64,000 bases of DNA from Phenylobacterium conjunctum (GTDB taxonomy: Bacteria; Pseudomonadota; Alphaproteobacteria; Caulobacterales; Caulobacteraceae). Below the pieces are notes generated by a model. It did no database searches. It saw only the letters and a program-made list of their open reading frames with translations, and was not told the origin of the DNA. The DNA lies in contig NZ_JBHTLQ010000011.1 in assembly GCF_042679085.1 (NCBI RefSeq), positions 1 through 64,000 on the forward strand, written 5' to 3'. The first letter of the stretch is position 1. Each line of letters opens with the position of its first letter. Made by a program: the position numbers and the translations under genes. Of this stretch, positions 1 through 8,929 are shown piece by piece.

Positions 1-188
1 AGGTCGGGCGCATCGCCGGCCGACAGGGCCGCGGCCATGCCGCCCTGGGCCCAGGCCGAGGAGCAGCCGGCGTTGAGCGGCGCGCCGCTCAGCAGCAGGA
101 CCTTGCGCGGCGCTGCGGCCAGGGCCGCCGACAGGCCGGCTAACCCTGCGCCGACGATCAGGACGCCGTCGTGGTGGATGCGGTCCAT
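1..188 (-). CDS. nadB: L-aspartate oxidase, N-terminal part (cut by window edge)
   Basis: Only the first 62 or so residues lie in the window. NadB oxidises L-aspartate to iminoaspartate with FAD, feeding NadA in de novo NAD synthesis in the cytoplasm. Visible are the dinucleotide-binding segment VGAGLAGLSAALAA and the SSAWAQGGMAAAL stretch typical of the NadB FAD site. The ATG at 188 is preceded by a strong ribosome site (AAGGAGG). It starts 25 bases after the nadA stop on the same strand, so the two are almost certainly cotranscribed from the nadA promoter region. Identification rests on these motifs plus the nadA context. Confidence 0.85.
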   Translation of the reverse strand, partial: MDRIHHDGVLIVGAGLAGLSAALAAAPRKVLLLSGAPLNAGCSSAWAQGGMAAALSAGDAPD

Positions 189-213
189 GGGACCCTCCTT
201 ATCCGGGCCGATC

Positions 214-1296
<1,083 letters not shown>

Positions 1297-1308
1297 CGGC
1301 GCCTCCTT

Positions 1309-1325
1309 ATGCTCACAGTGAGCAT
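1309..1325. promoter_or_regulatory. Candidate operator 1 of the nad operon (17-bp palindrome)
   Basis: Perfect inverted repeat with 8-base arms ATGCTCAC/GTGAGCAT around one base, immediately upstream of the nadA ribosome site. Its core half-site TGCTC/GAGCA recurs 74 bp upstream (centre to centre), about seven helical turns. This is the layout expected for a dimeric NAD-biosynthesis repressor of the NadQ or NrtR kind; which regulator binds is inference. Confidence 0.6.
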
Positions 1326-1335
1326 TTCACCGACC

Positions 1336-1374
1336 AAAAAAACCGCCGCGGGGGGTCTCAGGGGCCCGTCGGCG
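1336..1374 (-). terminator. Intrinsic terminator between the histidine kinase gene and nadA
   Basis: Read on the minus strand, CGCCG-A-CGGG pairs with CCCGCGGCG across a 12-base loop and is followed by seven T residues. The simplest role is termination of the upstream histidine kinase transcript. If the promoter at 1413-1441 is real, the hairpin instead lies in the nadA leader and could act as an attenuator. Confidence 0.7.
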
Positions 1375-1383
1375 TCTCGGATA

Positions 1384-1398
1384 TGCTCAAAGAGAGCA
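1384..1398. promoter_or_regulatory. Candidate operator 2 of the nad operon
   Basis: Inverted repeat TGCTC-5 nt-GAGCA sharing the half-site of the palindrome at 1309-1325. It lies about 10-20 bases downstream of the transcription start predicted from the promoter at 1413-1441, a suitable position for repression. Confidence 0.5.
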
Positions 1399-1412
1399 AA
1401 ACCGATGATGGA

Positions 1413-1441
1413 GATATAGCTCCCTTCACTACCGGCGCCAA
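1413..1441 (-). promoter_or_regulatory. Predicted sigma-70 type promoter for nadA-nadB
   Basis: On the minus strand, TTGGCG (-35) and TATATC (-10) are separated by 17 bases, located just after the stop codon of the histidine kinase gene. A transcript from here would begin near 1406 and run through operator 2, the terminator hairpin and operator 1 before nadA. Prediction by eye only. Confidence 0.4.
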
Positions 1442-1462
1442 GGGTGGCGTGTGACAGAAATT

Positions 1463-3817
1463 CTAGAGGGGTCTGGGCGACGGGCTGATCAGGTCGGCGA
1501 TGGCCTTGGCCAGGGCGTCGCCGCTGAACGGCTTGCGCAGCAGCGGCCAGGGCGCGCCTTCGGCGGCGGCCAGGGTGTCGCCGGTATAGCCTGAGGCCAA
1601 TAGCACCGGCAGGCCGGGGCGCAGCTCCACCGCCCGGCGGGCCAGGTCGACCCCGGTGCGTCCGCCCGGCATGATCAGGTCGGTCAGCAGCAGGCCGATC
1701 TCCAGGCCGGCCTCCAGGTGGCCCTCGGCGGCCCCGACCCCGTCGGCGTGGGTGACGTGGTGGCCCTGCTCTTCCAAGAGGGCCGCGACCATGGCGGCCA
1801 CCTCGGCGTCGTCCTCCACCAGCAGCACCCGCAGCCCGGGGGATGAGGCGGTCGCGACAGGCTCCTGTACGGCTTCCGAGGGCAGGGCTTCCGACAGGGG
1901 CAGGTGCAGGCGCACCGAGGCGCCCTTGCCCGGCGCGGAATCCAGGGTCACGCCGCCGCCGCTCTGGCGGGCGAAGCCATAGACCTGGGACAGGCCCAGG
2001 CCGGTGCCCTTGCCCACGCCCTTGGTGGTGAAGAAGGGCTCGAAGACGTGGGCCATGGTCTCAGCGTCCATGCCGACGCCGGTGTCGTGGACGCACACGC
2101 GGACATATCGGCCCGGCGGGATCTCCGGTGGACCGTCCAGGTCAATGCGGCAGACGTCGGTCTCCACCCGGATCGCGCCACCGTGGTTGACGGCGTCGCG
2201 GGCGTTGACCACCAGGTTCATCAGGGCCGCCTGCAGCTGGCCCGGATCAATCATGGCGACAGCCTCTGCGGCATTGGGCGCGAAGGTCAGGTTCACGGCT
2301 TCGCCGACGGCGCGGCGCAGCAGCGGCTCGGCGTCGAGCACGGCGGCGTCGACCTTGACCGGCTCGGGCTTCAGGGTCTGGCGGCGGGAGAAGGCCAGCA
2401 GCTGCTGGGTCAGGCGCTCGCCGCGCCGTGCCGCGCCCAGGGCGGCGTCGATCATGTCCCCGCGCCGCGCGGTGTCGTCGGGACGGCGCTGCATCATGTC
2501 CAGGGCGCCGATGATCACCGTCAGCAGGTTGTTGAAATCGTGCGCCACGCCGCCGGTGAGCTGGCCGACCGCCTCCAGCCGTTGGGCGTGGCTGAGCGCC
2601 GCCTCGGCCTTGTCGCGCTCATCCAGGGCCTCGCGGACGCGGGTCTCCAGAAGCTCGTTGATCCGCTTGAGATCCGCCTCGGCCTGCTTGGCGTCGGTGA
2701 TGTCGTAGCCGATGCCGATAAAGCCCAGGAACTCGCCGTCCGGACCCCGGCGCGGCTGGGACACCGAACGCACCCACCGCCACGCCCCGTCGGCCCTCAG
2801 ATAGCGGGCCTCGAGCACGAACATCTGGCGGGAGGTCTCGCCGGCCATCTGTTCGGCCAGGATGCGGTCCAGGTCGTCCGGGTGCAGCCGCAGCCGCCAG
2901 TCGAAATTGATCGCCTGCTCATATGGCGCGCCGAGGAACTCCACATAGGCGCGGTTGGCGAACTCGCGCCGGCCGCCGGGCAGCGAGACCCACATGAGGA
3001 TCGGGGCGCTGTCGGCCAGGGCGCGGAAGCGGGCCTCGCTCTCCTGCACCAGCTCGAAGGCCCGGCGGCGGTCGGTGATGTCGATGTTCACGCCCAGCGC
3101 CCGCAGCGGGCGGCCGTCGGGCGCGCGCAGGGTGTCGCCGCGCGACAGCAACCAGCGGGTATGGCCGTCGGCGCCCAGGACCCGGAACTCAAGGTCCTCG
3201 ATGCGGCCGCTGCGGATCTCGGCCAGGGCCTGGCGCAGCCTCGCATGGTCGTCCGGGTGGGCCGAGGCGATGATCGCGGCGTAGCTGGGTGGGGTCGCCG
3301 GATCGAGCGCCAGGTTGCGATAGACCATCGGCGACCAGAAGACTTCGTCGGTCTCCAGATCCCAGTCCCAAAGACCCACCCCGCCGACCTCCTGGGCGAG
3401 GCGCAGGCGGGCCTCGGCCTCCACCAGGGCCTGGCGCGCGCTCTTCTGGTCGCTGTGGGCTTCGTCGAGACGCAGCACCGTCTCGCGCAGGGCTGAAGAG
3501 ACCATCACGGTGGTGGCCCCTGAGATCGCAAAGACTATGAAAATCCCGGCGAAGGAGACCTCGTTGGGAAAGGTCGACTGGGTCAAGAGGCCCAGGCCCA
3601 GGGAGACGATCAGCGAGGCCCAGCCCCAGCGGGCGCCGCCGAACAGGGTGGCCAGGATATAGGCGGGGAAATAGGTCGCCGAGATGCCGGCGGCGTTGGG
3701 CCAGCCCAGGAACAGCCCGCGCGTCGCGATGGCGACCATAAGGGCCAGGGTCGTGACCACGAACGCCTGCCAGGCCGGTGGCGACCTGCGGGTGACGAGC
3801 CGAATGGGCTGCTTCAC
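1463..3817 (-). CDS. Hybrid sensor histidine kinase with membrane, PAS and receiver domains
   Basis: Predicted inner-membrane sensor kinase of 784 residues. In order: hydrophobic membrane segments (about 15-105), a helix, two PAS/PAC domains (about 145-255 and 265-380, each ending in an ITD(R/A)+ type motif), a coiled linker, a DHp domain with phospho-acceptor His426 in VAHDFNNLL, an ATPase domain with N box NLVVNARDAV, DTGVGM, FEPFFTTK and GTGLGLS boxes, and a C-terminal receiver with Asp713 (LLTDLIMPGG). A GTG at 3817 with GGGGAG upstream is preferred, because the longer frame to 3988 begins with an unconvincing extension. Signal and target are unknown; no cognate regulator is adjacent. Confidence 0.88.
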   Translation of the reverse strand: MKQPIRLVTRRSPPAWQAFVVTTLALMVAIATRGLFLGWPNAAGISATYFPAYILATLFGGARWGWASLIVSLGLGLLTQSTFPNEVSFAGIFIVFAISGATTVMVSSALRETVLRLDEAHSDQKSARQALVEAEARLRLAQEVGGVGLWDWDLETDEVFWSPMVYRNLALDPATPPSYAAIIASAHPDDHARLRQALAEIRSGRIEDLEFRVLGADGHTRWLLSRGDTLRAPDGRPLRALGVNIDITDRRRAFELVQESEARFRALADSAPILMWVSLPGGRREFANRAYVEFLGAPYEQAINFDWRLRLHPDDLDRILAEQMAGETSRQMFVLEARYLRADGAWRWVRSVSQPRRGPDGEFLGFIGIGYDITDAKQAEADLKRINELLETRVREALDERDKAEAALSHAQRLEAVGQLTGGVAHDFNNLLTVIIGALDMMQRRPDDTARRGDMIDAALGAARRGERLTQQLLAFSRRQTLKPEPVKVDAAVLDAEPLLRRAVGEAVNLTFAPNAAEAVAMIDPGQLQAALMNLVVNARDAVNHGGAIRVETDVCRIDLDGPPEIPPGRYVRVCVHDTGVGMDAETMAHVFEPFFTTKGVGKGTGLGLSQVYGFARQSGGGVTLDSAPGKGASVRLHLPLSEALPSEAVQEPVATASSPGLRVLLVEDDAEVAAMVAALLEEQGHHVTHADGVGAAEGHLEAGLEIGLLLTDLIMPGGRTGVDLARRAVELRPGLPVLLASGYTGDTLAAAEGAPWPLLRKPFSGDALAKAIADLISPSPRPL

Positions 3818-3990
3818 CGTACTGTTGACTCCCCAGCCGTCCGTCCTGAAGGCGAGGCCAAGGAATAGACCCCTGGCGGGCGGGCGCAACTGCGGATATC
3901 GCAGGACGGCCCTTGCGGGCGCCGCCTTCATACGGTCGCAAGCCTGGGCCAAGACCTTGAAATGATAAGCAGCCCGGCGCCAGGCCAACC

Positions 3991-5106
3991 TTGATCCCGA
4001 CGCGACACCTCAGCCTGTGGGCGGTGGGACTCAGCCTGCTGCTCAGCGCCTGCGCCAGCGCCTATCTGCCCTGGCGTTCCGGCCATGGGCCGGGCGTGGC
4101 CTCCATCGCCCAGACCTTTTCGGACGCCGGCCTGAAGCGTCTGACCGCGGACATGGACCCGGCCATGCTGGCCCTGGCGCGGCGACACGATCCGGTGCGC
4201 CGGGCGGACCTGTGGGGGCGGCCGCTGGGCTGGGCCAGCCTGAATGTCGATGCGCCGCCCGACCTCGGCTTCGGAACCGCCACCGACCAGACGGCGATGG
4301 AGATCAACGCCCTGCGGCCGTTCGCCAAGGGGCCGATCCTGCCGATGCGGCCCTTCGTGCTCGACACCGGCGCCGCCGACCGTGACCGGGCCCTGACCTG
4401 CCTGACCCAGGCGGTCTATTACGAAAGCGCCCGTGAGCCTGAACTCGGCCAGGAGGCGGTGGCCCAGGTCGTGCTCAACCGGCTGCGGCATCCGGCCTAT
4501 CCGAAGTCGGTGTGTGGCGTGGTCTACCAGGGGGCGGCGCGCCAGACCGGCTGCCAGTTCACCTTCACCTGCGACGGGTCGCTGACCCAGGTCCCCGAGG
4601 CCGGGCTGTGGGCGCAGGCGCGGACCGTGGCGGAGCGGGCCCTGGCGGGATTTGTGACCAAGGAGGTCGGCTCGGCCACCCATTATCACGCGGTCTATGT
4701 GGCGCCGTACTGGGCGCCGACCCTGGTCAAGATGAAGCAGATCGGGGCGCACATCTTCTATCGCTGGACCGGGCCCTGGGGTGAACCTGCCGCTTTCACT
4801 GGCCGCTATGCCGGGGGCGAGGACCAGCTGAGCTTCGATATCCTCAGCGGCTGGGACAAGCGCACCCAGGGCGCCGCGCCGCCCGCCGAGCTGGCGGTCG
4901 CCCCGCCGCCGAGGGTGGTGACCCTGACCCTGGAGGGCGAGAGCCGCACCTATTCGGTGGCCGAGCCTGGCGGTCTGACGCCGGGCGGGTCCGGCATGCT
5001 CTATGCGCCGCGCCGCAAACCTACGGCCGAGGAGATCCGGCGCATCAACGAGAGCCTCGCCAAGATGGAGGCCGAGCAGGCCGCTCCGGCCAGGCCTAAC
5101 CCTTGA
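3991..5106 (+). CDS. SleB-type cell wall hydrolase, probable lipoprotein
   Basis: Carries a SleB/Hydrolase_2 domain (residues about 125-250, with AVYYESAREPELGQEAVAQVVLNR and a CQFTFTCDG segment), the family of spore cortex lytic and related peptidoglycan hydrolases. The N-terminus reads as a short basic region, a hydrophobic stretch and LSACAS, a plausible lipobox, so an envelope location is likely. The start is TTG at 3991; no better start gives the signal sequence. The C-terminal third is low-complexity and proline-rich without a recognised domain. The gene is divergent from the kinase and ends 11 bases inside the convergent acetyltransferase gene. Confidence 0.85.
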   Translation: MIPTRHLSLWAVGLSLLLSACASAYLPWRSGHGPGVASIAQTFSDAGLKRLTADMDPAMLALARRHDPVRRADLWGRPLGWASLNVDAPPDLGFGTATDQTAMEINALRPFAKGPILPMRPFVLDTGAADRDRALTCLTQAVYYESAREPELGQEAVAQVVLNRLRHPAYPKSVCGVVYQGAARQTGCQFTFTCDGSLTQVPEAGLWAQARTVAERALAGFVTKEVGSATHYHAVYVAPYWAPTLVKMKQIGAHIFYRWTGPWGEPAAFTGRYAGGEDQLSFDILSGWDKRTQGAAPPAELAVAPPPRVVTLTLEGESRTYSVAEPGGLTPGGSGMLYAPRRKPTAEEIRRINESLAKMEAEQAAPARPNP

Positions 5107-5581
5107 AGGCGTCCGGATAGGCGACCGCGAGCGGCGCGTCGAAGGCGCCGTCCTGCAGGGCCAGGGCCATGAAGGCCGGGCTCTTGGAATAGGGCGAGGC
5201 GACCTTCAGCGCGGCCTCGCGGCTGAATCCGAAGCGCGGATAGTAGTCGACATGGCCCAGCACCAGGACGCCGTGGGCGCCGAACTCCTTGGCCATCTCC
5301 GTGCCCGCGGTGACCAGCCGCGAGCCAAGGCCTGTCCGCTGTAGGCCGGGGCGCACGCTCATCGGCGCGAGGGCGGCGTAGAGGTTCACGCTGTCGGCCC
5401 AGAGGCGCGAGAAGGCGATGTGGCCGCAGATCTCGCCCTCGGTCTCCCAGACCAGTTCGAACAGCATGTCGCCGTCGGCCCGCAGGGTCGCGACAATGCG
5501 GCTCTCATCCGGCCCGCCGAAGGCGTCGTCGTTGATCTGGGCGATGGCGGCGTGGTCGGCGGGGCGGGCGAGACGGATCAT
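5096..5581 (-). CDS. GNAT-family N-acetyltransferase (YhbS-like)
   Basis: A 161-residue single GNAT domain. The acetyl-CoA binding segment is seen as SVRPGLQRTGLGSRLV (about 95-110), followed by VLVLGHVDYYPRFGFSREAA, the pattern of the YhbS-type subgroup of predicted acetyltransferases. The substrate is unknown. It lies 20 bases downstream of the AraC/GyrI-type regulator gene on the same strand and may be cotranscribed with it. Its 3-prime end overlaps the hydrolase gene on the opposite strand. Confidence 0.85.
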   Translation of the reverse strand: MIRLARPADHAAIAQINDDAFGGPDESRIVATLRADGDMLFELVWETEGEICGHIAFSRLWADSVNLYAALAPMSVRPGLQRTGLGSRLVTAGTEMAKEFGAHGVLVLGHVDYYPRFGFSREAALKVASPYSKSPAFMALALQDGAFDAPLAVAYPDAFKG

Positions 5582-5601
5582 GCCGCCAGCTTAGCGGGGC
5601 T

Positions 5602-6423
5602 TCAGGCCAGAGGAAGCCGGATCTCGGTCATCAGGGCCTCAGGCGCGGTCCGCCGTGGGTCGTTGAGATTGACCTCGATGCAGGGGGCGTGGGCCGGGCT
5701 GTGCGGGCTGGCGGTCAGCCAGGCGAACAGGGCGTCGTAGGACTGGCCGAGGGTCGCATAGGGCCCCCGGTGCAGCAGCACAGCGTAGCGGCCGGCCTGG
5801 ATGTCGAAGGTCTCGACCGCGCCGTCGACCTGGAAGTCGGGCTCGATGGTCAGCCCGGCCAGGGCGATCTGCTCGGCGGGCGGCGTCGTCGCCATGTCCG
5901 ACAGATAGACCGCAACGCCCAGGTGCTCGCCCCCGGCCAGGCCGCGCGGCCCGGCCCAGGCCATCAGGCGGTCGAAGGCCTCGCCGATTTCGGGGGCGGG
6001 ACCCTTGTGGGTGACGCAGGCGATACGCAGGGGCGGGCAGTCGCGGATGTCGACAGTCATGGCGGTATCCTGGGGGTGGCGGCGTCGGCTGCGGAAGGCG
6101 GCGGGCGTCTGGCCGTAGGCGGCGCGGAAGGCGCGCGTGAAGGCGGGAACCGAACCGTATCCTGCCGCCTGGGCGATGCGCCGGATCGGGGCCTCGCTGC
6201 GGGCCAGGGCCATGGAGGCGCGCTGCAGCCGCAGGCGCGCGACCGTCTCGGCCACGGTCTCGCCCAGCACCGCGCGATAGATGCGATGGAAGTGATAGGG
6301 CGAGAAACAGGCGATCTCGGCCAGCACGCCGAGGTCGAGATCCTCGTCCAGATGGGCCCAGATATGGGCGGCCACCCTGTCCAGGCGTCGGGCGTAGTCC
6401 CGGGCGGTGTGCGGTCGGTTCAT
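5602..6423 (-). CDS. AraC-family regulator with GyrI-like effector domain
   Basis: The N-terminal region (about 5-112) is an AraC-type double helix-turn-helix (LDLGVLAEIACFSPYHFHRIYR and IRRIAQAAGYGSVPAFTRAFR), and the C-terminal region (about 120-273) is a GyrI-like small-molecule-binding domain (MTVDIRDCPPLRIACVTHKGP). This HTH-first arrangement is that of the Rob/SoxS-related regulators with effector domains that often respond to drugs or metabolites. It probably controls itself and the acetyltransferase behind it, but no operator was identified. Confidence 0.9.
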   Translation of the reverse strand: MNRPHTARDYARRLDRVAAHIWAHLDEDLDLGVLAEIACFSPYHFHRIYRAVLGETVAETVARLRLQRASMALARSEAPIRRIAQAAGYGSVPAFTRAFRAAYGQTPAAFRSRRRHPQDTAMTVDIRDCPPLRIACVTHKGPAPEIGEAFDRLMAWAGPRGLAGGEHLGVAVYLSDMATTPPAEQIALAGLTIEPDFQVDGAVETFDIQAGRYAVLLHRGPYATLGQSYDALFAWLTASPHSPAHAPCIEVNLNDPRRTAPEALMTEIRLPLA

Positions 6424-6464
6424 GACCGGACCCTAGCCCGCCCGGGCTTGATCGCGCTTGCGGA

Positions 6465-8201
6465 CTATTCGGCCGCCATCAGCACCGGCGCGGTCTGGGG
6501 CCCGCGGATCAGCTTGCCGGGCATTTCCCCGGTGGCCTCGCCGTTCTCGAAGGTGACCACGCCTGAGACGATGGTGGCGACATAGCCCTCGGCCCTTTGG
6601 ATCAGGCGGCGGCCGTTGGCCGGCAGGTCAAAGACCATTTCCGGCGCGCGGATCGAAAGCTTATCAAAATCAATGATGTTGACGTCCGCCTTCATGCCGG
6701 GCGCGAGCACGCCGCGGTCGTTCAGGCCGTAAAGCCGGGCGGTGTCGCGGGTTTGCTTGGCGACGATCTGCTCCAGGGGGAAGCGCTCGCCGCGCACGCG
6801 GTCGCGGACCCAGTAGGAGAGCATGTAGGTGGGGAAGCTGGCGTCGCAGATCACCCCGCAGTGGGCGCCGCCGTCCGACAGGCTGAGCACCGTCGCCGGG
6901 TCCTTCATCATCTCGACGATGTGCTCGAAGTCGAAGCGGGCGTAGTTCAGGAGCGGCAGGTAGATGTAACCCTGGCCGTCGTTCTCCATCAGCATGTCGT
7001 AGATGACCGCCTCCGGCGCGCGGCCCGTGCGGGCGGCCTCTGCGGCGATGGAGTCTTCGGCGCGGGGCTCGTAGTCGAGGCGGCCGTCGCGCTCCAGGCG
7101 GAACATCTTGTCGAAGCCGTGGAAGAAGGCCGCGCCCAGGCGCTCGGCCGGCCCCTCGGGCTCGCTGATGATCGCCTCGCGGACGGCTGGGTCCTTCAGG
7201 TGCTGCAGGCGCTCGGCGAAAGGCAGGTGAGCGATGGCGCGGTAGGCGGTCTTGCGCATAAACGGATGCACGGTGGACTGCCAGCCAAGCACCAGGCCGG
7301 TGGGGCGGCAGGCGATGGCGGCGGTGATGTCGGCGCCGTCCTGGCGCGCCTCCGCGGTCAAGGCCAGCATGTCGCGCCACTTGTCCGGCTGCACCGGCGA
7401 CTGCAGCAGGCTGTAGGCCACCGGCAGGCCGGTTTCCTTGGCGAAGGTCCGCATCCAGGCGAACTCATCCTCCGGAATGGTCATGTCCGAGGCCAGCTCG
7501 AACACCCCGTGGCCGGCCTCGCCCAGGGCGCGACCGATGGCGATCATCTCGTCAGCGCCGGCGAAGGTGCCGGGAATGACCTCGCCGTCGCGGGTGCGGT
7601 GCAGGGCGGTGCGCGAGGTGGAGAAGCCCAGGGCTCCGGCCTCCACCGCCTCGCGGGTGATGCGGGCCATCTCGGCGATCTCTTCGGGCGTAGCGACGTC
7701 ATTGGCCGCGCCGCGCTGGTCCATGACATAGGCGCGGATCGCGCTGTGTGGCGCCTGCGCCGCGACGTCGAGCACGCGGGGGCGGCGGTCCAGGCTGTCG
7801 AGATATTCGGGGAAGGTCTCCCAGTCCCACTTGATACCCTCGGCCAGGGCGGCGCCGGGGATGTCCTCCACCGCCTCCATCACGCTGATCAGCCAGTCGT
7901 GGCGGTCGGGGCGCGCCGGGGCGAAGCCGACGCCGCAATTGCCCATGACCACGGTGGTGACCCCGTGCCAGCAGGACGGCGAGAGGTAGGAGTCCCAGGT
8001 CACTTGGCCGTCATAGTGGGTGTGAATGTCGACCCAGCCGGGGGTGACGAGCAGGCCGGTGGCGTCGATCTCGCGGGCGCCCTTCTCCGGCACGAAGCCG
8101 ACCTTGGCGATCTTGCCGTCCTTGATGGCTACATCGGCCTTGCGCTTCGCAGCGCCGGTCCCGTCCACGACCTCGCCGCCACGGATCACCAGATCAAACA
8201 T
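6465..8201 (-). CDS. D-aminoacylase / N-acyl-D-amino-acid deacylase family amidohydrolase
   Basis: A 578-residue metal-dependent amidohydrolase. Seen are the metal-binding GWVDIHTHYDGQ motif (about 56-67), the metal-bridging cysteine in MGNCGVGFAP (about 90), and the late catalytic aspartate in LSDGGAHCG; N- and C-terminal beta-sandwich strands surround the barrel. These match the Amidohydro_3 / D-aminoacylase group, which hydrolyses N-acyl-D-amino acids, although many relatives have other substrates. Length is usual for the larger subgroup. It is a single gene between the AraC regulator and the BrnA gene. Confidence 0.85.
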   Translation of the reverse strand: MFDLVIRGGEVVDGTGAAKRKADVAIKDGKIAKVGFVPEKGAREIDATGLLVTPGWVDIHTHYDGQVTWDSYLSPSCWHGVTTVVMGNCGVGFAPARPDRHDWLISVMEAVEDIPGAALAEGIKWDWETFPEYLDSLDRRPRVLDVAAQAPHSAIRAYVMDQRGAANDVATPEEIAEMARITREAVEAGALGFSTSRTALHRTRDGEVIPGTFAGADEMIAIGRALGEAGHGVFELASDMTIPEDEFAWMRTFAKETGLPVAYSLLQSPVQPDKWRDMLALTAEARQDGADITAAIACRPTGLVLGWQSTVHPFMRKTAYRAIAHLPFAERLQHLKDPAVREAIISEPEGPAERLGAAFFHGFDKMFRLERDGRLDYEPRAEDSIAAEAARTGRAPEAVIYDMLMENDGQGYIYLPLLNYARFDFEHIVEMMKDPATVLSLSDGGAHCGVICDASFPTYMLSYWVRDRVRGERFPLEQIVAKQTRDTARLYGLNDRGVLAPGMKADVNIIDFDKLSIRAPEMVFDLPANGRRLIQRAEGYVATIVSGVVTFENGEATGEMPGKLIRGPQTAPVLMAAE

Positions 8202-8277
8202 CGGTCGTCCTCCCGGTATGTTTTGCCGGAAGTCTAAACCTCAACGGGCGGGTCGCAATGGCGCCCTTAGGTCAAGA

Positions 8278-8580
8278 TCAGCCGGCTTTCGCGACGATCT
8301 CCGCCAGGGCGGCGTTGAGCCGCGTCTGCCAGCCGCGCCCGCCGGCCTTGAAGTGCTCGACGATGTCCTGGTCCAGGCGGATCTTCACCGCCACCTTGGG
8401 GCGCTCGGCCTTGGGGCGTCCGCGCAGGGCCTTGAACACCTCCTGAAGCTCCGGCGGCGCGGTCTCCGCCGTCCAGGCCTTGGCGAACATTTCCTCGGTC
8501 CATTCGGGATTGTCGGGGTCGTCCAGATCCGGCTCGGGAAGCGCCGCGAGCCGAGCCTCAATCTCTCTCTTCGACGACAT
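8278..8580 (-). CDS. brnA: BrnA-type antitoxin
   Basis: A 100-residue protein ending in the BrnA signature (VAVKIRLDQDIVEHFKAGGRGWQTRLNAALAEIV), a ribbon-helix-helix DNA-binding domain. BrnA neutralises the BrnT ribonuclease and represses the operon. The N-terminal 60 residues form an acidic segment presumed to bind the toxin. It overlaps the toxin gene by 23 bases and is the second gene, the usual toxin-first brnTA order. Confidence 0.9.
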   Translation of the reverse strand: MSSKREIEARLAALPEPDLDDPDNPEWTEEMFAKAWTAETAPPELQEVFKALRGRPKAERPKVAVKIRLDQDIVEHFKAGGRGWQTRLNAALAEIVAKAG

Positions 8581-8824
8581 GACGACGATACTCTCTCAGA
8601 TGGGCCCGGCGCAGGCTTATGGCTCGCATGACGCCCGGCCGGGGAAGGGTGTAGGCCAATGAATGAGGTAACCCATCCAAAAGGCCAAAGCTCAGAAACC
8701 GGACATCAACAAAGCGCGTGTCCCTAAAGGACGTCTTCACATCAAATTCCGCGGCCCGCGCCAAAGACACGCCATGCTTGGCCAAGTTCGCGGCGTCTTT
8801 GCGGGGATCGAACTCGATCTCCAT
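8558..8824 (-). CDS. brnT: BrnT-type ribonuclease toxin
   Basis: An 88-residue product with the BrnT pattern: IEFDPRKDAANLAKHGVSLARA at the N-terminus and a basic C-terminal ISLRRAHLREYRR segment. BrnT is a RelE-fold ribonuclease that arrests growth when free of BrnA. The ATG at 8824 is chosen because it puts the conserved FDP-K-NL-KHGVS block at the very start as in the family; upstream in-frame codons to 8854 look like leader. The 105 bases to murA probably hold the operon promoter. Confidence 0.88.
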   Translation of the reverse strand: MEIEFDPRKDAANLAKHGVSLARAAEFDVKTSFRDTRFVDVRFLSFGLLDGLPHSLAYTLPRPGVMRAISLRRAHLREYRRHVVEERD

Positions 8825-8929
8825 TTTTGTACCCCCAGAAAGTCGGCTTAGCAACCGGCTTCCGGGTAAATGTTCTTGATTTGTTCTTATAGGTCAAGCC
8901 CGCCGACGCGCGGCGGGCTGTAGGGGCGG

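Noticed and set aside
1297..1412. NAD-binding riboswitch in the nadA leader
   Set aside because: No conserved core of known NAD riboswitch classes is recognisable; DNA operators plus terminator explain the features more simply.
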